Shown here: in pieces, positions 9,703 through 18,998 of the stretch
How positions within the stretch are numbered: position 1 is the stretch's first letter
Layout: each line of letters starts with the position of its first letter
Source of the DNA: Nocardioides potassii
Lineage (GTDB): Bacteria; Actinomycetota; Actinomycetes; Propionibacteriales; Nocardioidaceae
DNA length: 64,000 bases
Direction: 5' to 3'
Assembly: GCF_021648885.1 (NCBI RefSeq)
Contig: NZ_JAKJHZ010000005.1
Coordinates: 806,001-870,000, forward strand
Position numbers and translations under genes: made by a program
Notes under the pieces: model-generated
What the model saw: the letters and a program-made list of their open reading frames with translations, nothing else
Database searches by the model: none
Told to the model about the DNA's origin: nothing

Positions 9703-10176
9703 GTGCACCCATCCGAGCAGCGCCCCGACGAGCCCTCGGCCGGCCACCGCCGCTTCGCCGGCGTCGTGCTGGTCGACCGGGAGGGGCGGATCCTGCTGCA
9801 GGAGCGCGACGAGCACGCCCCCATCGACCCCGAGAAGTGGGGCCTGGCCGGTGGGCACGTCGAGCCGGGGGAGGAGTTCGAGCCGGCGGCCTACCGCGAG
9901 CTCGAGGAGGAGACCGGTGTCCGGTTGGAGCCCGGGACCCTCGTGCTGCACCGCGAGCTCGTCGTCGACCACACCCACGCGCACGGCACATGGGACCGGA
10001 TGCAGGTCTTCGTCGCGGCCACCGACCTCACGGACGCCGACATCGACTGCCGCGAGGGCCGCCAGATCGTCTTCGTCGAGCCCGAGGTGGCGCGCGACCT
10101 GGACCTGACCTCGGCGGCAGCGGACGTCGTACCGGCCTTCCTCGACGGTCCCGGCTACGCCGGCATGGTGCGATGA
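9703..10176 (+). CDS. NUDIX hydrolase
   Basis: 157 residues. The Nudix box is complete at about residues 46-68 (GGHVEPGEEFEPAAYRELEE followed by ETGV), with the glutamates that bind divalent metal. It hydrolyses a nucleoside diphosphate linked to another moiety; the substrate is not predictable. -10 TAGGGT (9691-9696) is exactly 6 nt before GTG 9703, so a leaderless start there is preferred over GTG 9700. The stop overlaps the next start (ATGA), so it is coupled with the SMP-30-like gene. Confidence 0.9.
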   Translation: MHPSEQRPDEPSAGHRRFAGVVLVDREGRILLQERDEHAPIDPEKWGLAGGHVEPGEEFEPAAYRELEEETGVRLEPGTLVLHRELVVDHTHAHGTWDRMQVFVAATDLTDADIDCREGRQIVFVEPEVARDLDLTSAAADVVPAFLDGPGYAGMVR

Positions 10177-11096
10177 GCTCGCCCTCGCTGACCGTGCACC
10201 CCGTCCCGTCGATGGGCGCGGAGGACGTCCTCGTCGGGCCCGACGGCACCGTGTGGACGGGCACGGAGGACGGTGCGGTCTGGGCCGTCGACCCGGTGAG
10301 CGGGAACGTCCGTCGGGTCGCCGACACTGGCGGTCGTCCGCTCGGCCTCGAGCTGCTCCCCGACGCGCGGTTGCTCGTCTGCGACGCACAGAGGGGCCTG
10401 CTGGCCGTCGACACCGGCACGGGCGACGTCGACGTCCTGCTCGACAGGGTCGACGGGCGTCCGATGCGGTTCTGCAACAACGCGGCCGTGGCGGTCGACG
10501 GGACGATCTGGTTCAGCGACTCCTCGCTGCACTACGGCGTCGACCGGTGGAAGGAGGACTTCGTCCAGGACACCCACACCGGCCGGCTGCTGCGCCGGGA
10601 CCCGGACGGCACGGTCACCGTGGTCCTCGACGGGCTGCGGTTCTCCAACGGCGTCGCCCTCGCCGCGGACGAGTCCTACGTCGCCGTGGCCGAGTGCCGC
10701 GGCAGGACCGTCGTACGCCTGTGGCTGACGGGCCCGCGGGCGGGCGAGCGCGACCACCTCGTCACCGACCTGCCTGGTTACCCCGACAACATCAGCCTGG
10801 GCAGCGACGGACTCATCTGGGTCACCCTCGCCAGCCCGGTGGACGGCCTCGTCGAGCGACTCGGCACGGCGCCGATGGCGCTGCGACGGGCCATCACGAA
10901 GATCCCCGATAGGTTCCAGCCCGCGCCGCAGCGCACCATCCGCGCCCAGGCGTACGACGGCGACGGCCGGCTGGTGCGCGACCTCGACATCGAGCACCCC
11001 GCCTTCCACATGGTGACCGGGGTCCGGGAGCACCAGGGCCGGGTCTGGCTCGGCAGCCTGCACGAGCCGGCGGTGGCGGTCCACGACCTGCCATGA
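10173..11096 (+). CDS. SMP-30/gluconolactonase/strictosidine synthase-like protein
   Basis: 307 residues forming a six-bladed beta-propeller by pattern. Blades carry [55 protein letters not shown] and [17 protein letters not shown], which are diagnostic of the SSL/SMP-30 group. Members are calcium-dependent lactonases or esterases. No signal peptide is present, so it is probably cytosolic. The start was chosen at ATG 10173, overlapping the NUDIX stop; the frame stays open further upstream but only as the antisense-like shadow of the NUDIX gene. Confidence 0.85.
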   Translation: MSSPSLTVHPVPSMGAEDVLVGPDGTVWTGTEDGAVWAVDPVSGNVRRVADTGGRPLGLELLPDARLLVCDAQRGLLAVDTGTGDVDVLLDRVDGRPMRFCNNAAVAVDGTIWFSDSSLHYGVDRWKEDFVQDTHTGRLLRRDPDGTVTVVLDGLRFSNGVALAADESYVAVAECRGRTVVRLWLTGPRAGERDHLVTDLPGYPDNISLGSDGLIWVTLASPVDGLVERLGTAPMALRRAITKIPDRFQPAPQRTIRAQAYDGDGRLVRDLDIEHPAFHMVTGVREHQGRVWLGSLHEPAVAVHDLP

Positions 11097-11112
11097 AATA
11101 GACTCGGTCGAC

Positions 11113-13014
11113 ATGGCACTCCTCGACTCGATCTCGTCCCCGCGCGACCTCCGCGGGCTCTCCGAGGGGCAGCTGGACGAGCTGGCCGCCGAGATCCGTG
11201 ACGTGATGATCCGCACCGTCGCGACCAACTCCGGGCACCTCGGTCCCAACCTCGGCGTCGTCGAGCTGACGCTCGCGATCCACCGGGTATTCGACTCGCC
11301 GCACGACCGGGTCGTCTTCGACACCGGCCACCAGTCCTACGTGCACAAGCTGGTCACCGGCCGCCACGCCAGGTTCGACACGCTCCGCAAGGAGGGCGGC
11401 GTCAGCGGCTACCCGAGCCAGGCCGAGTCCGAGCACGACATCGTCGAGAACTCCCACGCCAGCACCTCGCTGTCCTACGCCGACGGACTGGCGAAGGCCT
11501 ACGCGATCCGCGGCGACGACCGGCACGTGGTCGCCGTGATCGGCGACGGCGCCCTCACCGGCGGGATGGCCTGGGAGGCGCTCAACAACATCGCCATCGC
11601 GCGGTCGAGCCGGCTCGTGATCGTCGTCAACGACAACGAGCGGTCCTACACCCCGACCATCGGCGGCCTCGCGACCGCGCTCACCTCCCTGCGCACCAAC
11701 CCGCGCTACGAGCAGGTGCTCGACCTGGTGAAGAAGCGCCTCAACGCGGTGCCCGGCGTCGGGCACGCCGCCTACGACGCGCTCCACGCGGTCAAGAAGG
11801 GCATGAAGGACGCGCTCGCCCCGCAGGGCCTCTTCGAGGACCTCGGCCTGAAGTACGTCGGCCCCGTCGACGGCCACGACCGGGCGGCGATGGAGCAGGC
11901 GCTGACCAAGGCCAAGCGCTTCGGCGGGCCCGTCATCGTGCACGCCATCACCCGCAAGGGACAGGGGTACGACCCCGCGCTGCGGCACGAGGCCGACCAG
12001 TTCCACGCACCCGGGCCGTTCGACGTGCAGACCGGCGCCGAGAAGCCCAAGGGCAAGATCTGGACCGACCACTTCTCCGAGGCCATCGTCGAGCTCGGCG
12101 AGCGGCGCGAGGACGTCGTGGCCATCACCGCTGCGATGATGCACCCGGTCGGGCTCGACGTCTTCGCCGAGAAGTTCCCCGAGCGGACCTTCGACGTCGG
12201 CATCGCCGAGCAGCACGCCGTCACCTCGGCGGCGGGGCTGGCGATGGGCGGGATGCACCCGGTCTTCGCGGTCTACGCGACCTTCCTCAACCGGGCCTTC
12301 GACCAGGTGCTGATGGACGTGGCACTGCACAGGTGCGGCGTCACGTTCGTCCTCGACCGCTCGGGCGTGACCGGCGACGACGGTGCGAGCCACAACGGCA
12401 TGTGGGACATGTCGATCCTCCAGGTCGTCCCCGGTCTCCGGCTCGCCGCTCCGCGTGACGTGGCCCGGCTGCGCGAGCTGCTGGACGAGGCCGTGCAGGT
12501 CGACGACGCGCCGACCGTGGTCCGGTTCCCGAAGGGCCCCCCGCCCGAGGACGTGCCGGCCATCGACCGCATCGGTGGTGCCGACGTGCTCGTGCGCGAG
12601 GGCGAGCCCGACGTCCTGGTCGTCGCGGTGGGCTCCATGGCCACGACGGCGGTCGAGGTCGCGGCGCGGCTGACCGACCAGGGCATCGGCGTGACCGTCG
12701 TCGACCCACGCTGGGTCAAGCCGGTCGACCCCGCCGTCGTCGAGCTGGCGCGCGAGCACCGCCTCGTGGTCAGCATCGAGGACAACGGCCGTGTCGGCGG
12801 CTGTGGCGCCGTCCTGCTCCAGACCCTCAACGACGCCGGCGTCGAGACGCCGTACCGCCTCCACGGGATCCCGCAGGAGTTCCTCGACCACGCCAAGCGC
12901 GACGCGATCCTCGCGCGGATCGGCCTGGACGCCCAGACGATCGCGCGCGACATCGTCGAGACCGTGACGGCGCTCGACCGACCGGCCCTCGTCGAGGTCG
13001 ACCACACGGCCTGA
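11113..13014 (+). CDS. dxs: 1-deoxy-D-xylulose-5-phosphate synthase
   Basis: 633 residues. Condenses pyruvate and glyceraldehyde 3-phosphate, the first step of the MEP isoprenoid pathway; needs thiamine diphosphate and Mg. Seen: [15 protein letters not shown] near the N-terminus, the ThDP motif [16 protein letters not shown] (about D145), the catalytic glutamate at about E366 in VGIAEQHAV, and [15 protein letters not shown]. Full length for the family. -10 TAGACT lies 8 nt upstream of the ATG with no ribosome binding site. The ThDP requirement makes the nearby thiamine-binding genes a plausible but unproven link. Confidence 0.97.
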   Translation: MALLDSISSPRDLRGLSEGQLDELAAEIRDVMIRTVATNSGHLGPNLGVVELTLAIHRVFDSPHDRVVFDTGHQSYVHKLVTGRHARFDTLRKEGGVSGYPSQAESEHDIVENSHASTSLSYADGLAKAYAIRGDDRHVVAVIGDGALTGGMAWEALNNIAIARSSRLVIVVNDNERSYTPTIGGLATALTSLRTNPRYEQVLDLVKKRLNAVPGVGHAAYDALHAVKKGMKDALAPQGLFEDLGLKYVGPVDGHDRAAMEQALTKAKRFGGPVIVHAITRKGQGYDPALRHEADQFHAPGPFDVQTGAEKPKGKIWTDHFSEAIVELGERREDVVAITAAMMHPVGLDVFAEKFPERTFDVGIAEQHAVTSAAGLAMGGMHPVFAVYATFLNRAFDQVLMDVALHRCGVTFVLDRSGVTGDDGASHNGMWDMSILQVVPGLRLAAPRDVARLRELLDEAVQVDDAPTVVRFPKGPPPEDVPAIDRIGGADVLVREGEPDVLVVAVGSMATTAVEVAARLTDQGIGVTVVDPRWVKPVDPAVVELAREHRLVVSIEDNGRVGGCGAVLLQTLNDAGVETPYRLHGIPQEFLDHAKRDAILARIGLDAQTIARDIVETVTALDRPALVEVDHTA

Positions 13015-13038
13015 CACGCTCCGGCCCCCCGGTGGGAC

Positions 13039-13054
13039 GGTGCTCGCGAGCACC
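13039..13054. promoter_or_regulatory. 16-bp palindrome before the permease gene
   Basis: GGTGCTCGCGAGCACC is a perfect inverted repeat between dxs and the permease gene. It covers the -35 position of the permease promoter, whose -10 TACGTT (13067-13072) is 6 nt before the ATG. It could be an operator or the dxs terminator hairpin. Confidence 0.5.
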
Positions 13055-13078
13055 GGTCGGTGGGTCTACGTTGCTGGG

Positions 13079-14563
13079 ATGAGCATCTGGCGCACCAAGT
13101 CCGTCGAGCACTCGATGGCGGACACCGAGGACCCCGAGTTCAAGCTCAAGAAGAGTCTCACGGCCCTCGATCTGACGGTCTTCGGCATCGGCGTCATCAT
13201 CGGCGCCGGGATCTTCACCCTCACCGGGCGCGTGGCGCAGGCCTACGCCGGGCCGGGCGTCGTCTTCTCCTTCGTGATCGCCGCGATCTGCTGCGGCCTG
13301 GCCGCCCTCTGCTACGCCGAGTTCGCCTCGACCGTGCCGGTCTCCGGGTCGGCGTACACGTTCTCCTACGCGACCCTCGGCGAGATGATCGCCTGGATCA
13401 TCGGCTGGGACCTGATCCTCGAGCTGATGCTCGGCGCGTCCGTCGTGGCGCAGGGCTGGTCGTCGTACTTCGAGACCTTCCTCGGCGAGATCGGCCTCAC
13501 GTGGCCCGGGAGCCTCGGCTACGGCGACACCTTCGACCTGCCGGCCTTCCTGCTGGTCGCGGTCCTGACGATCCTCGTGGCGTTCGGCATCAAGGAGTCG
13601 CTGCGCGTGAACCTCGTGCTCGTCGCACTCAAGCTCTTCATCGTGCTCTTCGTGATCATCGCCGGCATCCAGTTCATCGACACCGACAACTACAAGCCGT
13701 TCGTGCCCGACAGCGCGCCCGGCACCACCGGCGACGGTTGGCTGCACACCCCGCTGATCCAGACGGTCTTCGGCGCGCCCGGGGTGTACGGCGTCGCGGG
13801 CATCCTGTTCGCCGCGTCGCTGGTGTTCTTCGCCTACATCGGCTTCGACGTGGTCGCGACGACGGCCGAGGAGGCGCGCAACCCGCAGAAGGACCTGCCG
13901 CGCGGGATCATCGGCTCGCTGGTGGTCTGCACGGTCCTCTACGTCCTCGTCGCGCTGGTCATCACCGGCATGGTGAAGTACGACGAGATCAACCCCGACG
14001 CAGCGCTGGCGACGGCCTTCATCGACCAGGGCAAGGACGGCTACGCGACGCTCATCTCCGCGGGTGCGGTCGCCGGCCTCACGACCGTGGTCATGACGCT
14101 GCTGATCGGCGCGGTCCGCGTCTTCTTCGCCATGAGCCGCGACGGGCTGATGCCGACCGCGCTGGCGCACGTCAACCCGCGCACCGGCACGCCCGTGCGG
14201 ATCACCCTGGTGATCGGGCTCGTCGTCGCGTTCGTCGCCTCCCTCACACCGATCGGGAAGCTGGAGGAGATGGTCAACATCGGCACCCTCTCGGCCTTCG
14301 CCCTGGTGTCCATCGCCGTACCGATCCTGCGCAAGAACCGCCCCGACCTCGAGCGGTCGTTCCGGGTGCCCTTCTCGCCCTTCCTGCCCTGGCTCTCGGC
14401 GGCGATCTGCGTGTTCCTGATGCTCAACCTCACCGCCGAGACGTGGCTGCGGTTCCTGATCTGGATGGCCCTCGGCTTCGCGATCTACTTCGGCTACGGC
14501 TACCGCCACAGCCGCGTCGGCCGCGGTGAGGGCGTCCCGGCGCAGGACTACTCCGCGCGCTGA
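13079..14563 (+). CDS. APC-family (cationic amino acid transporter type) permease
   Basis: 494 residues, about 12 membrane helices. The start MSIWRTKSVEHSMADTED and the first-helix motif ALDLTVFGIGVIIGAGIFTL are characteristic of bacterial CAT/YfnA-type members of the APC superfamily. AYIGFDVVATTAEEARNPQ in the middle is the conserved loop after helix 6. It probably imports or exchanges amino acids in the cytoplasmic membrane; the specificity is unknown. ATG 13079 is chosen because -10 TACGTT precedes it by 6 nt; the frame extends to 13040 but that part crosses the palindrome. Confidence 0.9.
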   Translation: MSIWRTKSVEHSMADTEDPEFKLKKSLTALDLTVFGIGVIIGAGIFTLTGRVAQAYAGPGVVFSFVIAAICCGLAALCYAEFASTVPVSGSAYTFSYATLGEMIAWIIGWDLILELMLGASVVAQGWSSYFETFLGEIGLTWPGSLGYGDTFDLPAFLLVAVLTILVAFGIKESLRVNLVLVALKLFIVLFVIIAGIQFIDTDNYKPFVPDSAPGTTGDGWLHTPLIQTVFGAPGVYGVAGILFAASLVFFAYIGFDVVATTAEEARNPQKDLPRGIIGSLVVCTVLYVLVALVITGMVKYDEINPDAALATAFIDQGKDGYATLISAGAVAGLTTVVMTLLIGAVRVFFAMSRDGLMPTALAHVNPRTGTPVRITLVIGLVVAFVASLTPIGKLEEMVNIGTLSAFALVSIAVPILRKNRPDLERSFRVPFSPFLPWLSAAICVFLMLNLTAETWLRFLIWMALGFAIYFGYGYRHSRVGRGEGVPAQDYSAR

Positions 14564-14583
14564 GTCGCCGTACCTCCGCGGAG

Positions 14584-14629
14584 GGTGGTCCAGCCACATC
14601 TCCGTCGTACGGGATGTGGCTGGACCACC
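14584..14629. repeat. Dispersed hairpin repeat B, single copy (bidirectional terminator)
   Basis: GGTGGTCCAGCCACATC (14584-14600) and its perfect complement (14613-14629) form a 17-bp stem with a 12-nt loop. It lies between the convergent permease and fadB genes, so it can terminate both. The same core recurs three times at 61376-61586, along with the flanking GAGTCGCCGTAC. Confidence 0.8.
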
Positions 14630-14647
14630 GGCGCGAGGGACGAGCGA

Positions 14648-16717
14648 TCAGTGGAAGCGGCGGCCCGTGGCCTGCTCCGAGATCCCCGCGACGTCGAGCA
14701 TGAAGGTCAGCCCGCCGTTCCAGAAGGAGAAGCCGGCGCCGGTGATCATCGCCAGGTCGATGTCCTGCGGTGCGGCGACGACGCCCTCGTCGAGCATCAG
14801 GCGCGCCTCCTCGGCGAGGCCAGCGAGCGTCTTCGCGCGGACCTGGTCGGCCGTCAGGACGACCGGATCGGCCGGTTTCTCGAGCATGGCCTCGACCTCG
14901 GGGTCGAGGGTGCCGTCGGGCCCGTAGTAGGCGGGCTTGCGAGCCGCGACGATCCGCTCGAGGGCGGGGGAGACGTAGAACCGGTCGGGGAACGCGCGCT
15001 TCAGCGTCTCGTTGTTGTGCAGCGCGATCGCGGGACCCACCAGCGAGAGCAGCATGAACGGCGGCATCGGCGCGATGCCGGCGAACGCGCCGTCTGCCAC
15101 CTGGACCGGCGTGCCCTCGTCGACGATCCGGCCGACCTCGCTCATGAACCGGCCGAGCAGGCGGTTGACGATGAAGGAGGGGCTGTCCTTGACCAGGATC
15201 GACGTCTTCTTCAGCGCCTTGCCGGTGGCGAACGCGGTCGCGAGGGTGGCGTCGTCGGTCTTCTCGCCGGTGACGATCTCCAGGAGCGGCATGACCGCCA
15301 CCGGGTTGAAGAAGTGGAAGCCCACGACCCGCTCGGGGTGCTCGAGGTCGGCGGCCATCTCGGTGATCGACAGCGACGAGGTGTTGGTCGCCAGGACGCA
15401 CCCGGCGCTGACGACCTTCTCGACGTCGGCGAAGACGGTCTTCTTGACCGACATCTCCTCGAAGACGGCCTCGATCACGAAGTCCGCGTCGCCGAAGGCG
15501 ACCTGCTTGTCGGTCGCGCCGGAGACGAGCGCCTTGTGGCGGTTGGCCTTGTCCTGGTTGATCCGGCCCTTGGCGAGCAGCTTGTCGATCTCGGCGTGCA
15601 CGTAGGCCACGCCCTTGTCGGCCCGCTCCTGGTCGAGGTCGGTGAGCACGACGGGGACCTCGAGGCGTCGTACGAAGAGCAGGGCGAGCTGGCTCGCCAT
15701 GAGGCCGGCACCCACGATGCCCACCTTGGTCACCGGCCGCGCGAGCGACTTGTCCGGAGCGCCGGCGGGCCGCTTGGCCCGCTTCTGCACCAGGTCGAAC
15801 GAGTAGAGCGACGCCAGCAGCTCCGGCGTCTGGGACAGCGCGTGCAGCGCGTCGTCCTCGGCGGCGAACCCGGCGTCGCGGTCGGTGTCGCGCGCGGCGG
15901 CGATGAGCTCGACGGCCTTCTTCGCGGCCGGCGAGGCGCCACCCGTCTTCGACGCCACGATGCCCTCGGCGCGGGCGATCGCCGCGTCCCAGGCGTCGCG
16001 GTCGACCTCCGGCCGCTCAACCGTGGTCTCACCCCGCACGACCGAGGCCGCCCACAGCAGCGACTGCTCGAGGAAGTCCGCGCCGTTGAAGACCGCGTCC
16101 GCCAGCCCGAGCTCGTAGGCCGCCTGCCCGCCGAGCGTCTTGCCCTGGTTGAGCGGGTTCTCGAGGATCAGCGTCACGGCCTTGTCGGCACCGACGAGGT
16201 TCGGCACGAGCCACGCGCCACCCCAGCCCGGCACCAGCCCGAGCATGACCTCGGGCAGGCCCAGCGCGGGCGCGGAGTCCATCACGGTGCGGTAGGTGCA
16301 GTGCAGCGCCACCTCGAGGCCGCCGCCCAGTGCGAGGCCGTTGATCAGGCCGAACGAGGGCTTGCCGCCGTCCTGCAGCTTGCGGAAGACCGCGTGCCCG
16401 AGCTCGGCCACGACGCGTACGGCGTCGGGGCCGCCGCCCTGGATCGAGGTGAGGTCGGCGCCGGCGGCGAGGATGAACGGCTTGCCGGTCACCGCGATCG
16501 CGTCGATCGACTCGTCGGCGAGCGCCGCGTCGATGGCCGTGTTGAGCGACAGCAGCCCGGCGGGACCGAACGTGTTGGGCTTGGTGTGGTCCTCGCCGTT
16601 GTCCAGGGTGATCAGGCCGATCGTCGCGCCGGGGAGCGCGACGGTGCGCAGGTGGGCCTGCGTGACGCGCTCGGCGTCGGAGACGATCGCCTCGGCGCGC
16701 TCGAAGATGGTGCTCAT
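14648..16717 (-). CDS. fadB: Fatty-acid oxidation multifunctional protein FadB (enoyl-CoA hydratase / 3-hydroxyacyl-CoA dehydrogenase)
   Basis: 689 residues. The N-terminal crotonase half (about 1-300) has the oxyanion segment GLALGGGLEVALHC and GLPEVMLGLVPGWGGAW. The C-terminal dehydrogenase half has the NAD-binding KVGIVGAGLMASQLALLF, the catalytic histidine in GFHFFNP and SFIVNRLLGRFM. It hydrates trans-2-enoyl-CoA and oxidises the 3-hydroxyacyl-CoA. The start overlaps the stop of the upstream thiolase gene (ATGA) and GGAGA precedes it, so the two form an operon in the same fadA-fadB order as Mycobacterium Rv0859-Rv0860. Confidence 0.95.
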   Translation of the reverse strand: MSTIFERAEAIVSDAERVTQAHLRTVALPGATIGLITLDNGEDHTKPNTFGPAGLLSLNTAIDAALADESIDAIAVTGKPFILAAGADLTSIQGGGPDAVRVVAELGHAVFRKLQDGGKPSFGLINGLALGGGLEVALHCTYRTVMDSAPALGLPEVMLGLVPGWGGAWLVPNLVGADKAVTLILENPLNQGKTLGGQAAYELGLADAVFNGADFLEQSLLWAASVVRGETTVERPEVDRDAWDAAIARAEGIVASKTGGASPAAKKAVELIAAARDTDRDAGFAAEDDALHALSQTPELLASLYSFDLVQKRAKRPAGAPDKSLARPVTKVGIVGAGLMASQLALLFVRRLEVPVVLTDLDQERADKGVAYVHAEIDKLLAKGRINQDKANRHKALVSGATDKQVAFGDADFVIEAVFEEMSVKKTVFADVEKVVSAGCVLATNTSSLSITEMAADLEHPERVVGFHFFNPVAVMPLLEIVTGEKTDDATLATAFATGKALKKTSILVKDSPSFIVNRLLGRFMSEVGRIVDEGTPVQVADGAFAGIAPMPPFMLLSLVGPAIALHNNETLKRAFPDRFYVSPALERIVAARKPAYYGPDGTLDPEVEAMLEKPADPVVLTADQVRAKTLAGLAEEARLMLDEGVVAAPQDIDLAMITGAGFSFWNGGLTFMLDVAGISEQATGRRFH

Positions 16718-17928
16718 GCGTTCTCTCCAGTCCAGTGCGGGTTCTCCCAGATGACCGTGCCGCCCATGCCGATGCCGATGCACATGGTGGTGAGGCCGTA
16801 GCGGACCTCGGGGCGCTCCTCGAACTGGCGCGCCAGCTGGTTCATCAGGCGTACGCCCGACGAGGCGAGCGGGTGGCCCATCGCGATCGCACCGCCGTAG
16901 GGGTTCACGCGCTCGTCGTCGTCGGCGATCCCGTAGTGCTCGAGGAACGCCAGCACCTGCACGGCGAACGCCTCGTTGACCTCGAACGCGCCGATGTCGT
17001 CGATCGTCAGTCCGGCCAGGCGCAGCGCCTTCTCCGTCGCGGGGATCGGACCGGCGCCCATCACCTCGGGCTCGACTCCGACGAAGGCGTAGGTCACCAG
17101 TCGCATCTTGACCGGCAGGCCCAGCTCGCGCGCGGTCTCCTCGTCGGCGAGCAGGGCGGCGGTGGCGCCGTCGTTGATCCCGGCGGCGTTGCCCGCGGTC
17201 ACGTTGCCGTGCGAGCGGAACGGCGTCTTGAGGCCGGCGAGCGACTCCATCGTCGTCTCGGGACGCATCGGCTCGTCGAGCGTGGCCAGGCCCCAGCCGG
17301 CCTCGGCCGAGCGGGTGGCGACCGGGACGAGGTCGGGCTGGATCCTCCCGGCGTCGTAGGCCGCCTTGGTCTTCTGCTGGCTGCGCACGGCGTACGCGTC
17401 CACGCGCTCCTTGGTGATCGTGGGGTAGCGGTCGTGGAGGTTCTCCGCGGTCTTGCCCATCACGAGCGCGTCCGGGTTGACGATCCGCTCCGACAGGATC
17501 CGCGGGTTGGGGTCGACCCCCTCGCCCATCGGGTGGCGACCCATGTGCTCCACTCCGCCGGCGATGGCGACGTCGTAGGCACCGAAGGCGATGCCCGACG
17601 CGGTGCTGGTCACGGCGGTCATGGCGCCTGCGCACATCCGGTCGATCGAGTAGCCCGGCACGCTCTGCGGCAGGCCCGAGAGCAGTGCCGCGGTCCGGCC
17701 GAGGGTCAGGCCCTGGTCGCCGATCTGCGTCGTGGCGGCGACGGCCACCTCGTCGACCCGCTCCGGCGGGAGGGAGGGGTTGCGCCGCATCAGCTCGCGG
17801 ATGCACTTGATGACGAGGTCGTCGGCACGCGTCTCGGCGTACTGGCCCTTGGCCTTGCCGAACGGGGTGCGCACGCCGTCGACGAAGACGACCTCACGCT
17901 GGACCCTGCTGGATGGGTGGGAAGACAC
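16714..17928 (-). CDS. fadA: Acetyl-CoA C-acyltransferase (3-ketoacyl-CoA thiolase) FadA
   Basis: 404 residues, full-length thiolase. The nucleophilic cysteine is in SIDRMCAGAM (near residue 95), the catalytic histidine in IAMGHPLASSG, and the second cysteine in TTMCIGIGMGG. It cleaves 3-ketoacyl-CoA to acetyl-CoA, completing beta-oxidation with the downstream FadB, and the pair probably forms the trifunctional complex. The GTG start has GGAG 6 nt upstream. The promoter overlaps an inverted repeat at 17966-17981 likely to bind a fatty-acid-responsive repressor. Confidence 0.95.
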   Translation of the reverse strand: MSSHPSSRVQREVVFVDGVRTPFGKAKGQYAETRADDLVIKCIRELMRRNPSLPPERVDEVAVAATTQIGDQGLTLGRTAALLSGLPQSVPGYSIDRMCAGAMTAVTSTASGIAFGAYDVAIAGGVEHMGRHPMGEGVDPNPRILSERIVNPDALVMGKTAENLHDRYPTITKERVDAYAVRSQQKTKAAYDAGRIQPDLVPVATRSAEAGWGLATLDEPMRPETTMESLAGLKTPFRSHGNVTAGNAAGINDGATAALLADEETARELGLPVKMRLVTYAFVGVEPEVMGAGPIPATEKALRLAGLTIDDIGAFEVNEAFAVQVLAFLEHYGIADDDERVNPYGGAIAMGHPLASSGVRLMNQLARQFEERPEVRYGLTTMCIGIGMGGTVIWENPHWTGENA

Positions 17929-17965
17929 GGGTGCTCCTGCATCTCGGGGACTCGGGAGGCGTCAC

Positions 17966-17981
17966 GTTACCCCTCGGTAAC
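17966..17981. promoter_or_regulatory. Inverted repeat in the fadA-fadB promoter
   Basis: GTTACCCCTCGGTAAC: 6-bp arms around a 4-bp centre, with TAACGT usable as a -10 on the minus strand overlapping the fadA-proximal arm. The form fits a TetR-family operator of the kind that controls actinobacterial fatty-acid degradation. The regulator identity is not visible here. Confidence 0.55.
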
Positions 17982-18044
17982 AACGGCTGCCCAGCAGGGC
18001 GGGTGTGTGTCGGGTCACTGGTCGGGAGTCACTAGGGTTGACCC

Positions 18045-18998
18045 ATGGCCGACAGACTCGTGCACATCGTCGACGACGCCGAGGTCCTCGCCGATGCGGG
18101 CGACCTGACGCTGGTGTGCGTGCTCACCGGGTTCCTCGACGCGGGCAAGTCCGCGGAGCTCGCCGCGGGGCACCTCGCGACGCTCTCCGACGGAGGCAAG
18201 GTCGTCGCGACCTTCGACGTCGACGCCCTCCACGACTACCGCGCCCGGCGCCCACCGGTGACCTTCGTGCGCGACCACTACCGCGACTACGAGGCACCGC
18301 GGCTCGTCGTGCGTGCGCTGCGCGACGCCGGCGACACGCCGTACCTCCTGCTCGCCGGCCCCGAGCCCGACATCCGCTGGGAGGCCTTCGCCCGCGCCGT
18401 GCGCGAGGTCGTCGAGCACTTCGGCGTGTCGCGCGTCGTGGGCCTGGGTGCCGTGCCGATGGCCGTCCCGCACACCCGCCCGATCGCGATCACCCCGCAC
18501 GCCAACCGCCCCGACCTCGTCCCCGGCGAGAGCCCGTGGCAGGGCGAGCTGCGGGTCCCAGCGAGCGCGCAGGCGCTGCTCGAGATCCGGCTGGGGGAGT
18601 GGGGCCACGACGCACTGGGCTTCGTCGCCCACATCCCGCACTACCTCGCCCAGATGGAGTACCCGCAGGCCGCGCTGGTCCTGCTCGAGCACCTCGAGAT
18701 CGGCGCCCGGTTGACGATCGACCTCAGCGACCTGCGCGAGGCGGCCGAGATCACCGAGGCCGAGGTGGACCGTTACCTGTCCCAGAACGACGAGGTGGCC
18801 GACGTCGTCCGCGGCCTGGAGCAGCAGTACGACGCCTTCCGCCAGGCCGAGGCCGCCGGCACCTCGCTGCTGGCCGGCGACGAGCAGCTGCCGACCGGCG
18901 AGGAGATCGGCAGCGCCTTCGAGGCCTTCCTCGCCGAGCTCGACGACCAGGGCGATCCCAAGGACTCCGGCGACGACGCCGGCTGGGACGGCCGCTGA
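18045..18998 (+). CDS. PAC2 family protein (proteasome-assembly-chaperone-like)
   Basis: 317 residues. LVCVLTGFLDAGKSAELAAG (about 26-45), FDVDALHDYRARRP and the later VGLGAVPMAVPHTRPI are typical of the PAC2 family, related to eukaryotic proteasome assembly chaperone 2. In actinobacteria the role is not established. -10 TAGGGT (18033-18038) is 6 nt before the ATG, suggesting a leaderless mRNA. Its stop overlaps the tesB start (TGATG), so it is cotranscribed with a thioesterase. A paralogue lies at 61598-62443. Confidence 0.88.
   Translation: MADRLVHIVDDAEVLADAGDLTLVCVLTGFLDAGKSAELAAGHLATLSDGGKVVATFDVDALHDYRARRPPVTFVRDHYRDYEAPRLVVRALRDAGDTPYLLLAGPEPDIRWEAFARAVREVVEHFGVSRVVGLGAVPMAVPHTRPIAITPHANRPDLVPGESPWQGELRVPASAQALLEIRLGEWGHDALGFVAHIPHYLAQMEYPQAALVLLEHLEIGARLTIDLSDLREAAEITEAEVDRYLSQNDEVADVVRGLEQQYDAFRQAEAAGTSLLAGDEQLPTGEEIGSAFEAFLAELDDQGDPKDSGDDAGWDGR

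Noticed and set aside
14648-17806. A single 1052-residue minus-strand protein spanning fadB and part of fadA
   Set aside because: Residues before the methionine at 16717 are a frame-shifted shadow of the thiolase gene; the ribosome binding site and ATGA overlap place the fadB start at 16717.
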